Source of the DNA: Paracrocinitomix sp040880585
Lineage (GTDB): Bacteria > Bacteroidota > Bacteroidia > Flavobacteriales_D > Crocinitomicaceae
DNA: 64,000 bases
Assembly: GCA_040880585.1 (NCBI GenBank)
Contig: JBBDID010000029.1
Location: 59,757-123,756, forward strand
Reading direction: 5' to 3'
Part shown: positions 1 to 6,592 of the stretch, one piece after another
How the letters are laid out: every line of letters starts with the position of its first letter
Position numbering within the stretch: the first letter of the stretch is position 1
Translations under genes and position numbers: made by a program
The notes under the pieces: model-generated
What the model saw: only the letters and a program-made list of their open reading frames with translations
Told to the model about the DNA's origin: nothing
Databases searched by the model: none

Positions 1-2
1 AC

Positions 3-713
3 GTTTCTTTTGCCTATCCCCAACGCAAGGGAATTCAGGTGCTGGACCAGATCAGTTTTACTTGTGAGGCCGGTCAGACAACGGCTCTTGTCGGTAGTTC
101 CGGTGCCGGAAAAACAACGATATCTTCGCTGCTGTTAAACTTTTATGACTTAGATAAGGGCGTGATCAAATTTGACGATAAAGATATTTCCACCATTGCT
201 AAAAAAAGCCTTCGAAAACACATTGCCGTAGTTCCGCAAGAAGTGATCTTGTTTGGAGGAACCGTGCGGGAAAATATACTGTATGGCAAAACCCAGGCTA
301 CAGAAGAGGAGGTGATTGCTGCGGCAAAAAAAGCCAATGCGTATGATTTTATCATGTCTTTTCCAGATCAGTTTGAAACGCTGGTAGGAGATAGGGGGAT
401 TCAGTTATCAGGCGGTCAAAAACAGCGAATCGCCATTGCGAGAGCCGTGCTGAAAAATCCTAAAATATTGATTTTGGATGAAGCCACATCTGCACTGGAT
501 TCTGAGTCTGAAAAATTGGTGCAAGATGCCCTGGAAAAACTAATGGTGGGCAGAACCTCATTTGTTATCGCACATAGGCTATCGACCATTAAAAATGCAG
601 ATAACATTCTCGTACTTGAGAATGGCAGAATTGTCGAGCAAGGCAAACATGATGATCTAATCGTTAAATCAGACGGCGTTTATTTTAAACTCAACAATAT
701 TCAGCTGAGTTGA
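3..713 (+). CDS. ABC transporter ATP-binding/permease protein, C-terminal part (5' end outside window)
   Basis: The open frame runs in from the left edge, so only the nucleotide-binding domain is visible. Seen in it: Walker A GSSGAGKTT (about residues 31-39 of the fragment), Q-loop VVPQ, signature LSGGQ (about 135-139), Walker B ILILDE followed by ATSALD, and the H-loop IAHRLS. The spacing and the strong match to MsbA/McjD-type half transporters suggest an inner-membrane exporter of lipid or drug whose membrane domain lies upstream. The substrate cannot be told from this part. The gene converges on the minus-strand cassette-like array that begins about 70 bp downstream. Confidence 0.93.
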   Translation, partial: VSFAYPQRKGIQVLDQISFTCEAGQTTALVGSSGAGKTTISSLLLNFYDLDKGVIKFDDKDISTIAKKSLRKHIAVVPQEVILFGGTVRENILYGKTQATEEEVIAAAKKANAYDFIMSFPDQFETLVGDRGIQLSGGQKQRIAIARAVLKNPKILILDEATSALDSESEKLVQDALEKLMVGRTSFVIAHRLSTIKNADNILVLENGRIVEQGKHDDLIVKSDGVYFKLNNIQLS

Positions 714-782
714 TGGAGGTTACTTAAAAAATCCAAAGCCCGAATAAGGTGTTTGTCGGTCGTCACAATTCCCACAGGTACT

Positions 783-858
783 GCTCAACGACTTAGTGGA
801 ATTGAAAATTAGTGGGAGTGCCTTGTGGAGGCTTGATTTTGGGGTTTAGGTGTTGGGA
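783..858 (-). repeat. attC-like recombination site, copy 1 (76 bp)
   Basis: On the plus strand it starts GCTCAAC (fits RYYYAAC) and ends GTTGGGA (one mismatch to GTTRRRY). It encloses an imperfect hairpin around AGCCTCC/AGGCACT. It is the same length as, and about 80-85 percent identical to, the element at 5980-6055, with many differences inside the hairpin. It lies just after the stop codon of the lipoprotein gene at 873-1271, where a cassette attC would lie. Confidence 0.55.
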
Positions 859-872
859 GCCGTTTTTCATTC

Positions 873-1271
873 CTACAGTTCCGTATTGAGATTGAAAGTT
901 ACAGTGCCACCTAAATTACAACCAAACATACTGGCAAAATACTTGCCATCTGGAAGTCCGGTTAAATTAAATTTTGGATATTCAGGGGCACTTACTGCAA
1001 CCTTTTGTACTACTTCATTTTTAGAATTCAGAAGCATTACGGAAGTTGAAGTACCGGAACTTGGCATACTGAGAATTACGGAGTCAGTAATTGTGTTTCT
1101 AGAAAATTCTAATTCTGGACATTCCTGTCGTCCCGTTTCACAGCCTTCCCAAAAGTCGAAACTTATATTATACTCAACAAAGTCTCGTTCACTAGATTTG
1201 TTTTGGCTTTGATCAGAATTGCAAGAAACAATTCCAATACTAACTACAAGAATTAGAGGTAATATTTTCAT
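873..1271 (-). CDS. Small secreted lipoprotein, function unknown
   Basis: The start MKILPLILVVSIGIVSC was chosen because it gives a compact signal peptide ending in a lipobox (VSC); an ATG six codons upstream would put extra residues before it. The mature part (about 115 residues) contains a C-x4-C-x4-E segment and a C-terminal half rich in beta-strand-like stretches (GLPDGKYFASMFGCN). No family was recognised. It is the last gene of the minus-strand array, with attC-like elements on both sides, so it is probably an accessory cassette gene. A lipidated periplasmic or outer-membrane location follows from the lipobox. Confidence 0.7.
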   Translation of the reverse strand: MKILPLILVVSIGIVSCNSDQSQNKSSERDFVEYNISFDFWEGCETGRQECPELEFSRNTITDSVILSMPSSGTSTSVMLLNSKNEVVQKVAVSAPEYPKFNLTGLPDGKYFASMFGCNLGGTVTFNLNTEL

Positions 1272-1282
1272 GAAACAGCAAT

Positions 1283-1387
1283 GGTTCATAACATTTTACC
1301 TAAAATTAAGCATTTTTTAAATGCCGCCGCAGTGCACTGGACAAAAAGTGTCGGATGTGAATTTTGGTATTATTGTAGTTGTAGTTT
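1283..1387 (-). repeat. attC-like spacer between cassettes
   Basis: Between the stop of the membrane-protein gene (1388) and the start of the lipoprotein gene. In gene direction it runs from TAAAAACTACAAC, past a central palindrome CAGTGCACTG, to a GTT core (GTTATGAACC) about 13-20 nt before the next start codon. The sequence is unrelated to the other spacers but has the same layout. Confidence 0.4.
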
Positions 1388-2059
1388 TTACCCTTGAATG
1401 TAAATTGCAAATTCACCTATTCCAACGTCATATTTATGCGGCTTCCAAGGAGTGTTTGATTTTGTGATTATTTTTTTTGACGTAGCCATATAACAGAAAT
1501 CTTTATTTTTCGATTTGACTATGTCAGGAGTTCTCCACAGTATTTCTTTCGCTTTCCGTATCTTTAAATAAGATTCAGATTCGTATATTCCAATTGGTTT
1601 TCTAATCTTAAGAGTACAACTGTATTTAAATTCAATTGTTATGGTATCTTTTTCAGAATTATACTGAACATTTTGAATCTCATGGTAGACATCTAGTTTT
1701 TTTCCTGTCCAATCACCCCATATTTTAATCTTGCCACCTTTGAATAAATTTTCATTTGACTTAAAATTATATTCTAATTTCTCTGGCGTTAGTTTTCTAA
1801 ATTCATCATGTTCTAGAGGTTTTAAATCATCTGCATCATAGCTTGCATTGTCACCGGTCATAGTTGAAAGGACGCCTCTTCGACGCATAAAATTGAATAA
1901 AAAACGACCGAGAAGAAAACCAATTATTAGAAGAGATAAGCTTATAGGGTACTTCCAAAAAGAATAAACTTTGTCTAGTACAGCTATTCCAGCAAGAACA
2001 AATGCTCCAAAAGGCAAAAAAGCATAAAAGAAAGAAACTACAGTCCTTAATGTTTTCAC
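1388..2059 (-). CDS. Membrane protein with two N-terminal helices, unknown
   Basis: A GTG start gives MKTLRTVVSFFYAF. Two hydrophobic segments follow (about residues 8-30 and 36-55), then a positively charged turn and a soluble domain of about 160 residues with alternating beta-like strands (KLDVYHEIQNVQYN, DTITIEFKYSCTLKIRKP). The topology suggests an inner-membrane anchor with a cytoplasmic or periplasmic domain. No family was recognised. The GTG lies about 20 nt after a GTTAAGT core, as expected for the first gene of a cassette. Confidence 0.68.
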   Translation of the reverse strand: MKTLRTVVSFFYAFLPFGAFVLAGIAVLDKVYSFWKYPISLSLLIIGFLLGRFLFNFMRRRGVLSTMTGDNASYDADDLKPLEHDEFRKLTPEKLEYNFKSNENLFKGGKIKIWGDWTGKKLDVYHEIQNVQYNSEKDTITIEFKYSCTLKIRKPIGIYESESYLKIRKAKEILWRTPDIVKSKNKDFCYMATSKKIITKSNTPWKPHKYDVGIGEFAIYIQG

Positions 2060-2073
2060 AAAACGGGGGGATT

Positions 2074-2223
2074 ACTTAACGTCAAAAATAAAACTAATAA
2101 TTTTATTCCTTTTAAAAAGAAATAAAGAGCACGCATTATTTGTTGTCGCGGATTTATAATCCGTGACACTATTATTGTATTTATACACGGATTGCAAATC
2201 CGCGCTAACAGGGTAAATGATCT
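2074..2223 (-). repeat. attC-like spacer: type-B half plus palindromic REP-like element
   Basis: The right boundary reads ACTTAAC on the plus strand (GTTAAGT in gene direction, a perfect GTTRRRY core). Next to it is a ~60-bp conserved half (2080-2139) that recurs at 3901-3961, 5863-5925 and 6506-6568. Beyond it, 2142-2212 is a long interrupted palindrome built on CGCGGATTT / AAATCCGCG and CACGGATT / AATCCGTG. The palindrome is repeated almost exactly at 3284-3354. Confidence 0.55.
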
Positions 2224-3180
2224 TCAAAAACTAACTTCACAATTCGGAAGTTGTTTTATTATCTTGTCTCTTTCTTTTTCAGGGATTGAACATTCTTTCA
2301 GCCCCAAGTGTCGTAGATTAGACAGATCTCTCACACAGATTGGAACTGATGTAATTTTATTTTCGGAAAATGATATATATTCTATAGATTTCATTTTGCA
2401 TATAAATTGAGGAAATTCGGTTAGGTAATTGCCTCTAACAAAGAGTTCTTTTAGGTAATGAAGCTGCCCTATGGATTCGGGTAGTTGTTTTATCAGATTA
2501 TCAGAAACAGATAATTCAGTTAATTGAGAAAGTTCACCAACTTCCACCGGAAGGAATTTCAAGTTATTGGTTGATACAGTAAGCCTATTCAATTTTGACA
2601 ATTTTCCAATTGATTTTGGTAATACTTCAATTCTGTTATGCGCCAGTTCAAGGTTTTCTAAGTTTTTCAATTCTCCAAGCTCATCCGAGAGTTGCTCAAA
2701 TCTATTGCCATATAAACTTAAGTAAGTTAGTTTTTTTAGTTTGAAAAACGCCTCCGGTAAAAAGGTCAGGCGATTGTGAGCTAAATCCAAAAACTGGAGA
2801 TTTTGAAGGTTTCCAATTGATTCTGGCAATTCGGTAAGCGTATTAAAGGTTAAAATTAAAGTATCCAAATTCTCCAAATTCCCAATTGATTCGGGAAGAG
2901 CAGAAATTCTATTGAGACGTAAGTTGATATAGTTTAGTTTTCTTAAATCTCCAATTGATTCAGGGAGGTGCGTTAATCCACTTGAGCCAATTTGTAATCT
3001 TTGCAGATTAACAAATTTCCCTAAGGATTCATATACTTTCTGATCGTCAGCTGCTACCAGGGTTAGTGTAGTAACATTTTCTGGTGATAAGAGGGCTTTT
3101 TCCAGAGAGTTATAGTTTCCATCCTGAGCATTGAGGATAGAGCTGATTGAAGTTAAAATGATTACTATCACACCTTTCAT
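2224..3180 (-). CDS. Secreted leucine-rich-repeat protein (short paralogue)
   Basis: 318 residues with a signal peptide ending near NAQ (residues 1-18) and about ten 23-residue LRRs of the bacterial pattern LPESIGxLxxLxxLxLxxNxL (about 60-300). The N-terminal cap (YNSLEKALLSPENV) and C-terminal cap (PEKERDKIIKQLPNC) match those of the 1008-residue LRR protein at 34622-37648 (YTSLDEALLTPEKV; EEKEQEKIKKALPDC). The two are therefore paralogues differing in repeat number. LRR proteins of this type usually bind proteins at the cell surface; the partner is unknown. It sits inside the cassette-like array, which suggests it travels as a cassette. Confidence 0.9.
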   Translation of the reverse strand: MKGVIVIILTSISSILNAQDGNYNSLEKALLSPENVTTLTLVAADDQKVYESLGKFVNLQRLQIGSSGLTHLPESIGDLRKLNYINLRLNRISALPESIGNLENLDTLILTFNTLTELPESIGNLQNLQFLDLAHNRLTFLPEAFFKLKKLTYLSLYGNRFEQLSDELGELKNLENLELAHNRIEVLPKSIGKLSKLNRLTVSTNNLKFLPVEVGELSQLTELSVSDNLIKQLPESIGQLHYLKELFVRGNYLTEFPQFICKMKSIEYISFSENKITSVPICVRDLSNLRHLGLKECSIPEKERDKIIKQLPNCEVSF

Positions 3181-3194
3181 GTGTACTATTTGTT

Positions 3195-3361
3195 TGCTAA
3201 CGTTTTGCCTAAAAACAGCAAATTTATTTGCGGCGTGAACGTTTGAGTAAAATTAGCCATTTATGGTGACATGAAGTACTCAGTTGTCGCGGATTTATAA
3301 TCCGTGACACTATTATTGTATTTATACACGGATTGCAAATCCGCGCTAACAGGTTAGTTTT
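3195..3361 (-). repeat. attC-like spacer with second REP-like palindrome
   Basis: In gene direction the stop codon is followed by AAAACTAACCTGTTAGC and then the 71-bp palindrome at 3284-3354, nearly identical to 2142-2212. A different ~75-bp stretch follows, ending in GCAAAACGTTAGCA. The GTTAGCA core is about 20 nt before the LRR start codon. The type-B half is absent here, so the palindrome and that half are independent modules. Confidence 0.5.
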
Positions 3362-3856
3362 TCATTCATCCAATTCTGTACAGACACCTTGGATGAATTC
3401 GCATTTAAATTCCAGTTTACCATCTTCAGTGTACCACTTCCAAATTCCCGATCTTTGATTCTCTGTGTACTTACCAAAACACTTTTTGTTTCCGTTCGGA
3501 AAATATTGAGTTTCGATTCCACTTATAAAATATCCGGATTTAAAAACGCCAGAAATGGTTGTCCAACCTGTACTTGTTTTATAAGTATACTCATGGATTC
3601 CGTTTGCAACTCCATTTTTTGTTACCCAAATTGTGGTTCCTGGAGTGGTCAGTTGATGAAGCATTACACATTTCAAATTATTAAAGAAGATGGTGTCCTT
3701 TTCTTCAGCAATGTAAAAGTTCGAATAAGTCGAATCAACTTTTGTGTCCGTAAAAAGGTCTGGACATAAGTCTTCAAGCGTAATTTGGATTGAATCAGAC
3801 TGAGCAATTAGTCCGAATGGCAATAAATATAGAATTTGTAAAAAGAGAAACTTCAT
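3362..3856 (-). CDS. Secreted MORN-repeat-like protein
   Basis: The start MKFLFLQILYLLPFGLIAQS gives a clean signal peptide; an in-frame ATG twelve codons upstream would spoil it. The C-terminal half carries two MORN_2/YwqK-like strands (QYFPNGNKKCFGKY and GIWKWYTEDGKLEFKCEF, about residues 115-155). This family occurs in many secreted Bacteroidota proteins and has no firm biochemical role. The TGA stop is the first part of the conserved TGAAAAACT motif that begins the following recombination-like spacer. About 164 residues. Confidence 0.75.
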   Translation of the reverse strand: MKFLFLQILYLLPFGLIAQSDSIQITLEDLCPDLFTDTKVDSTYSNFYIAEEKDTIFFNNLKCVMLHQLTTPGTTIWVTKNGVANGIHEYTYKTSTGWTTISGVFKSGYFISGIETQYFPNGNKKCFGKYTENQRSGIWKWYTEDGKLEFKCEFIQGVCTELDE

Positions 3857-3896
3857 TAAAGTGTAGATGCAAACTGTCCGAAAATTCCACAATTAA

Positions 3897-3998
3897 AGCT
3901 AACGCCAAAAATAAAACTACTAATTTTATTCCTTTCAAAAAGAAATAAAGAGCACGCATTATCCTGCGCTCAATGATTTTGGGTTTTAATTGTTAGGT
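3897..3998 (-). repeat. attC-like site, best-formed copy (102 bp)
   Basis: On the plus strand it begins AGCTAAC and ends GTTAGGT (perfect GTTRRRY); in gene direction it begins ACCTAAC (perfect RYYYAAC). The two arms are partly complementary (CTAACaattaaaaccc against ggcGTTAG). The middle folds as GAGCGCA/TGCGtgCTC with extra unpaired bases, like the extrahelical bases of integron attC sites. It contains the conserved type-B half (3901-3961). Confidence 0.6.
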
Positions 3999-4006
3999 GC
4001 AGTTTT

Positions 4007-4180
4007 TCAGTCTACCTTAGGAACTTGAGATGCAGGAACAACAACTACTTTGCCATCCTTAATGAGGACAACCTCTCCATTATTCTTAGACTTTGCTTCA
4101 AGCATTTTCTTTGTAGCAAGCTTAACACCTGCAAGAATGCGTTGTGATAAGGTCGATATTTTTGGTTGTTTACTAGTCAT
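4007..4180 (-). CDS. 57-residue protein downstream of zeta-like kinase, candidate antitoxin
   Basis: A short ORF: ATG at 4180, TGA at 4007-4009. Its start overlaps the stop of the zeta-like gene by 8 nt, so the two are translationally coupled. The product is basic and lysine-rich, with a helix-like middle (RILAGVKLATKKMLEAKSK) and a C-terminal beta-hairpin-like segment (GEVVLIKDGKVVVVPAS). It resembles small unnamed proteins I recall beside zeta-like kinases in other Bacteroidota, but no named family was recognised. The antitoxin role is inferred from size, overlap and position. Its TGA again begins the conserved TGAAAAACT motif. Confidence 0.7.
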   Translation of the reverse strand: MTSKQPKISTLSQRILAGVKLATKKMLEAKSKNNGEVVLIKDGKVVVVPASQVPKVD

Positions 4181-4748
4181 TTGCTAATTCTTTCATTTTG
4201 TTCCAACAATCTGGGTCAAGTATATTTTGTTTTCCAACTCGTTTTCCTTCAGCAATTAAACTTGAGTCAGTTGTTGAGTTATCAAAAACAATCCAGTTGT
4301 TACACAAAGGTAAGTACAATTTAAACAAATTTTTCAGTCCGGCAAAGTATCTTCTACGCACAACTTTTTCTGGAATGTTATGTCCGCCTTCTTTTACACG
4401 TATTTTGACTCTTTCAACGGCAAGGTCATCATTTCGCAACCAAAAGAAAACTAAAGTTACCTTGTAACCTAGTTTCTGTGCAGTTTTGATTCTACTAACG
4501 TGTGATTTGGTAGATAGAGTAGTTTCGAACGCAAATGATTTTCTTTCCTCTAGTAATTCGTTGATTCTTTTGATCATTATTCTCCCTGCTTCAAGAGCAA
4601 CAGACTCAACATTAAAAGGTGAAATTCCTTTTGCAATTTCGTCAGCATTCACAAACTCATTACAGTCAAGAATTTCGGGCAAAAGAGTAAAAGAAGCAGT
4701 TGTTTTTCCTGCTCCATTGCAACCAGCTATGATATATAGATTTGGCAT
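4173..4748 (-). CDS. Zeta-toxin-like P-loop kinase
   Basis: 191 residues. Walker A GCNGAGKTT (residues 9-17) follows a beta strand PNLYIIA. Then come NADEIA (position of the zeta substrate-binding Asp), FETTLST, and a basic stretch with RVKEGGHNIPEKVVRRRY resembling the Arg-rich lid of zeta/PezT proteins. Zeta toxins phosphorylate UDP-N-acetylglucosamine; this short chromosomal subgroup is little studied, so the substrate is inferred. There is no upstream epsilon-like antitoxin. Instead a 57-residue ORF overlaps its 3' end. The gene is one cassette of the minus-strand array, fitting the known enrichment of toxin-antitoxin pairs in integron arrays. Confidence 0.85.
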   Translation of the reverse strand: MPNLYIIAGCNGAGKTTASFTLLPEILDCNEFVNADEIAKGISPFNVESVALEAGRIMIKRINELLEERKSFAFETTLSTKSHVSRIKTAQKLGYKVTLVFFWLRNDDLAVERVKIRVKEGGHNIPEKVVRRRYFAGLKNLFKLYLPLCNNWIVFDNSTTDSSLIAEGKRVGKQNILDPDCWNKMKELAND

Positions 4749-4783
4749 GGAGGTAAAGGTAGTAAATTCCTTCGTGGTGAGTC

Positions 4784-4857
4784 TTGTTCACGTTTTGGGA
4801 TTTCCTCCCCTCGCGCTCGTCTGCGACGAGTGCGCACCTACTTTCTGTCGTGTTTAG
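4784..4857 (-). repeat. attC-like spacer with strong central hairpin
   Basis: The core of the element is a hairpin at 4812-4834: CGC(g)CTCGTC-TGC-GACGAG(t)GCG. The opposed g and t break an otherwise perfect stem, a feature typical of integron attC sites. The flanks are TGTTCACG on the left and CGTGTTTAG on the right. It separates the WG-repeat gene from the zeta-like gene and shares no long sequence with the other spacers. Confidence 0.5.
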
Positions 4858-4897
4858 TTTTTCACCACTTAAAAGTATCTTGAAATTCTTTTTGAAG

Positions 4898-5842
4898 CTA
4901 TTCTACTTTCAACGGTGGTTCTTCTGAAAAATATATCCAGTGAAATTCATCACTGATTAAACCAATATTACCCTCCACTGTTGTGACCCAAAGAAGCATG
5001 TTATGTTTTCTGCAAATATCAATCTTCTTATAAATCGTAGGTGTAAATGCGGTTCCCCTTATAATACCCCAAAGACTGTCTTTTCTGTATAGTACATAAT
5101 GTTTTGACCCACTGTCCCCTGTTTTCCTCATTACTCTTACTTCGTCATATATAGGTTCACTATAAGGCGCTTTAGTGTTATTCCTGAAATCTAATATGCC
5201 TATTTTTCCATCTTTATAGGTTAAGAATGTTTTCCTATGAAAGGCTTTGATAGAATCATATATAGGCTCTAATTCTAATTTTTTCTGTATATACAATCCT
5301 TGCTTCCCTCCTTTTTCTACAATGTAATAACGAACTGAATAATTCGGAATAATGGTGTCCACAAGGAAAACATTATCAAAGTCATTTTCATTAATCCAGC
5401 TTGGGATTTCCTCCTTTATTGGTTTAAGTGAATGCGATTTTCTAATCATTTTCCAGCCAATTTCATTTTTAGTAGGGTCATATTTTTCAGAGCTTGCCCA
5501 GTTACCCCAAACATCAATTACAAAAGAAGAGTCTGGTGTAGATACTATAGCATACCCACGGTTAAAGTCTGTACCGTCAATATATTGGGGTTGAATCATA
5601 ACTTTCATGTTGGATCCATAATATCCAATTTTACCCTTTTCTTGAAATTTCGCCATGCACCTGGTCCTGGGTTGACTCAAATCCGAAAATAGCCATGTCT
5701 TTTCATATTGTGGTTCAATTATTACTTCTCCCATCATAGTGATGAACCCCCATTTATCCCCAACTCGATATGGGATAGGGATGTCCCTGGAATAGAGATT
5801 TGACAATGAGGAAATTATAAAAAGTGAGAAAAGGAATTTCAT
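4898..5842 (-). CDS. Secreted WG-repeat protein
   Basis: 314 residues with a signal peptide (MKFLFSLFIISSLSNLYS). At least three WG repeats are visible: GDKWGFITMMGEVIIEPQYE (about 28-47), GKIGYYGSNMKVMIQPQY (about 70-87) and GGKQGLYIQKKLELEPIYD (about 178-196), plus a weaker DGKIGILDF. WG/KWG repeats form a beta-rich fold common in secreted Bacteroidota proteins; the ligand is unknown. It is a single-gene cassette whose ATG lies about 20 nt after a GTTGTGT core. Copy number and sequence are normal for the family. Confidence 0.85.
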   Translation of the reverse strand: MKFLFSLFIISSLSNLYSRDIPIPYRVGDKWGFITMMGEVIIEPQYEKTWLFSDLSQPRTRCMAKFQEKGKIGYYGSNMKVMIQPQYIDGTDFNRGYAIVSTPDSSFVIDVWGNWASSEKYDPTKNEIGWKMIRKSHSLKPIKEEIPSWINENDFDNVFLVDTIIPNYSVRYYIVEKGGKQGLYIQKKLELEPIYDSIKAFHRKTFLTYKDGKIGILDFRNNTKAPYSEPIYDEVRVMRKTGDSGSKHYVLYRKDSLWGIIRGTAFTPTIYKKIDICRKHNMLLWVTTVEGNIGLISDEFHWIYFSEEPPLKVE

Positions 5843-5858
5843 AAAATTTTCAAATTAA

Positions 5859-5935
5859 ACACAACGCTAAAAAACAAAACTAATAATTTTATTCCTTTCA
5901 AAAAGAAATAAAGAGCACGCATTATCTTATGCAAT
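5859..5935 (-). repeat. Type-B half of an attC-like site
   Basis: ACACAACGCTAA on the plus strand, followed by the conserved ~60-bp block (5863-5925) also present near 2080, 3901 and 6506. It lies between a complete 76-bp attC-like site (5980-6055) and the WG-repeat gene, with about 45 bp of unique sequence between them. This spacer therefore carries two different site types in tandem, as if a cassette with no gene, or one that lost its gene, sits here. Confidence 0.5.
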
Positions 5936-5979
5936 GGAGCGGTTGCCGCAGTAGCAAAGATACTACTTTTAGAAATAAT

Positions 5980-6055
5980 GCTCAACGGCTTAATGGAATT
6001 GAAAATTAGTGGGAGCGCCCTGCGGACGCTTGATTTTGGGTTTTAGTTGTTAGCA
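5980..6055 (-). repeat. attC-like recombination site, copy 2 (76 bp)
   Basis: On the plus strand it begins GCTCAAC and ends GTTAGCA. In gene direction the centre folds as AGCGTCC-GCA-GGGCGCT, seven pairs including one G-T. It is the same length as and closely related to 783-858, although the two lie at opposite ends of the array. It directly follows the stop of the gene at 6056-6496. Confidence 0.6.
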
Positions 6056-6496
6056 TTAGTTTTTCAGTTCACGATATACTATTCTAGCACTCCAGAGAAT
6101 AAGAACGGATGTTATCAAAGCAGTAATTGCCACGTATATGTACACTCTTGCATCATACAAGAATAGTTCGGAAACAATTACGAAAAGTTCAATCAGAGTA
6201 GGTATTATTGGAATCAGTAAAACTGATAATCTCAGTATTTTTTTTTGGGCTATTTTTTCGATTAAATTCAATAGAACAATAGGAGTCGTGCATAAATAAA
6301 ATAGCATTAAATAGATGGCTCCTAATAAATCAGCTCGGGGATCTTCAGGAACATTGGAGAAGCATCCCACTCTATATGATCCGGGCTCAATAAATTTTAA
6401 GACTGTCCATGCCGTTACAGTAAATACTAGAATAGGTATAAATGATATTCTAGCAAATGATTCTAATACTATGCTGGTTTTGTTATTCAAGGCCAA
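6056..6496 (-). CDS. Four-helix membrane protein, unknown
   Basis: 146 residues with four hydrophobic segments (about residues 13-33, 54-76, 88-112 and 116-138). No recognisable motif and no signal peptide. No ATG occurs before the first helix, so a TTG at 6496 is the most likely start; it lies about 12 nt after the GTTTAGC core. It is the first gene of the array, immediately downstream of rpoD. The TGA stop is again the start of TGAAAAACT. Inner-membrane location is inferred from the helices; function is unknown. Confidence 0.65.
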   Translation of the reverse strand: MALNNKTSIVLESFARISFIPILVFTVTAWTVLKFIEPGSYRVGCFSNVPEDPRADLLGAIYLMLFYLCTTPIVLLNLIEKIAQKKILRLSVLLIPIIPTLIELFVIVSELFLYDARVYIYVAITALITSVLILWSARIVYRELKN

Positions 6497-6501
6497 TAAA
6501 T

Positions 6502-6570
6502 GCTAAACGTCAAAAAATAAAACCCAATAACTTCACCCCTTTTAAAAAGAAACAAAGAGCCCCCATTACC
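6502..6570 (-). repeat. Type-B half-site at the rpoD end of the array
   Basis: GCTAAAC on the plus strand, then a diverged copy of the ~60-bp conserved block (6506-6568). It has no matching 5' half, and beyond it lies only the rpoD 3' end. This marks the right boundary of the array. Confidence 0.45.
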
Positions 6571-6592
6571 GCTATCCAAAAAACCTTTCAAT

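Noticed and set aside
2192..2410. Plus-strand ORF over the 3' end of the LRR gene
   Set aside because: It is the complement of LRR codons and part of the palindrome; no independent coding signal.
720..6570. Prophage or conjugative element
   Set aside because: No structural, replication, mobilisation or integrase gene is present among the eight genes.
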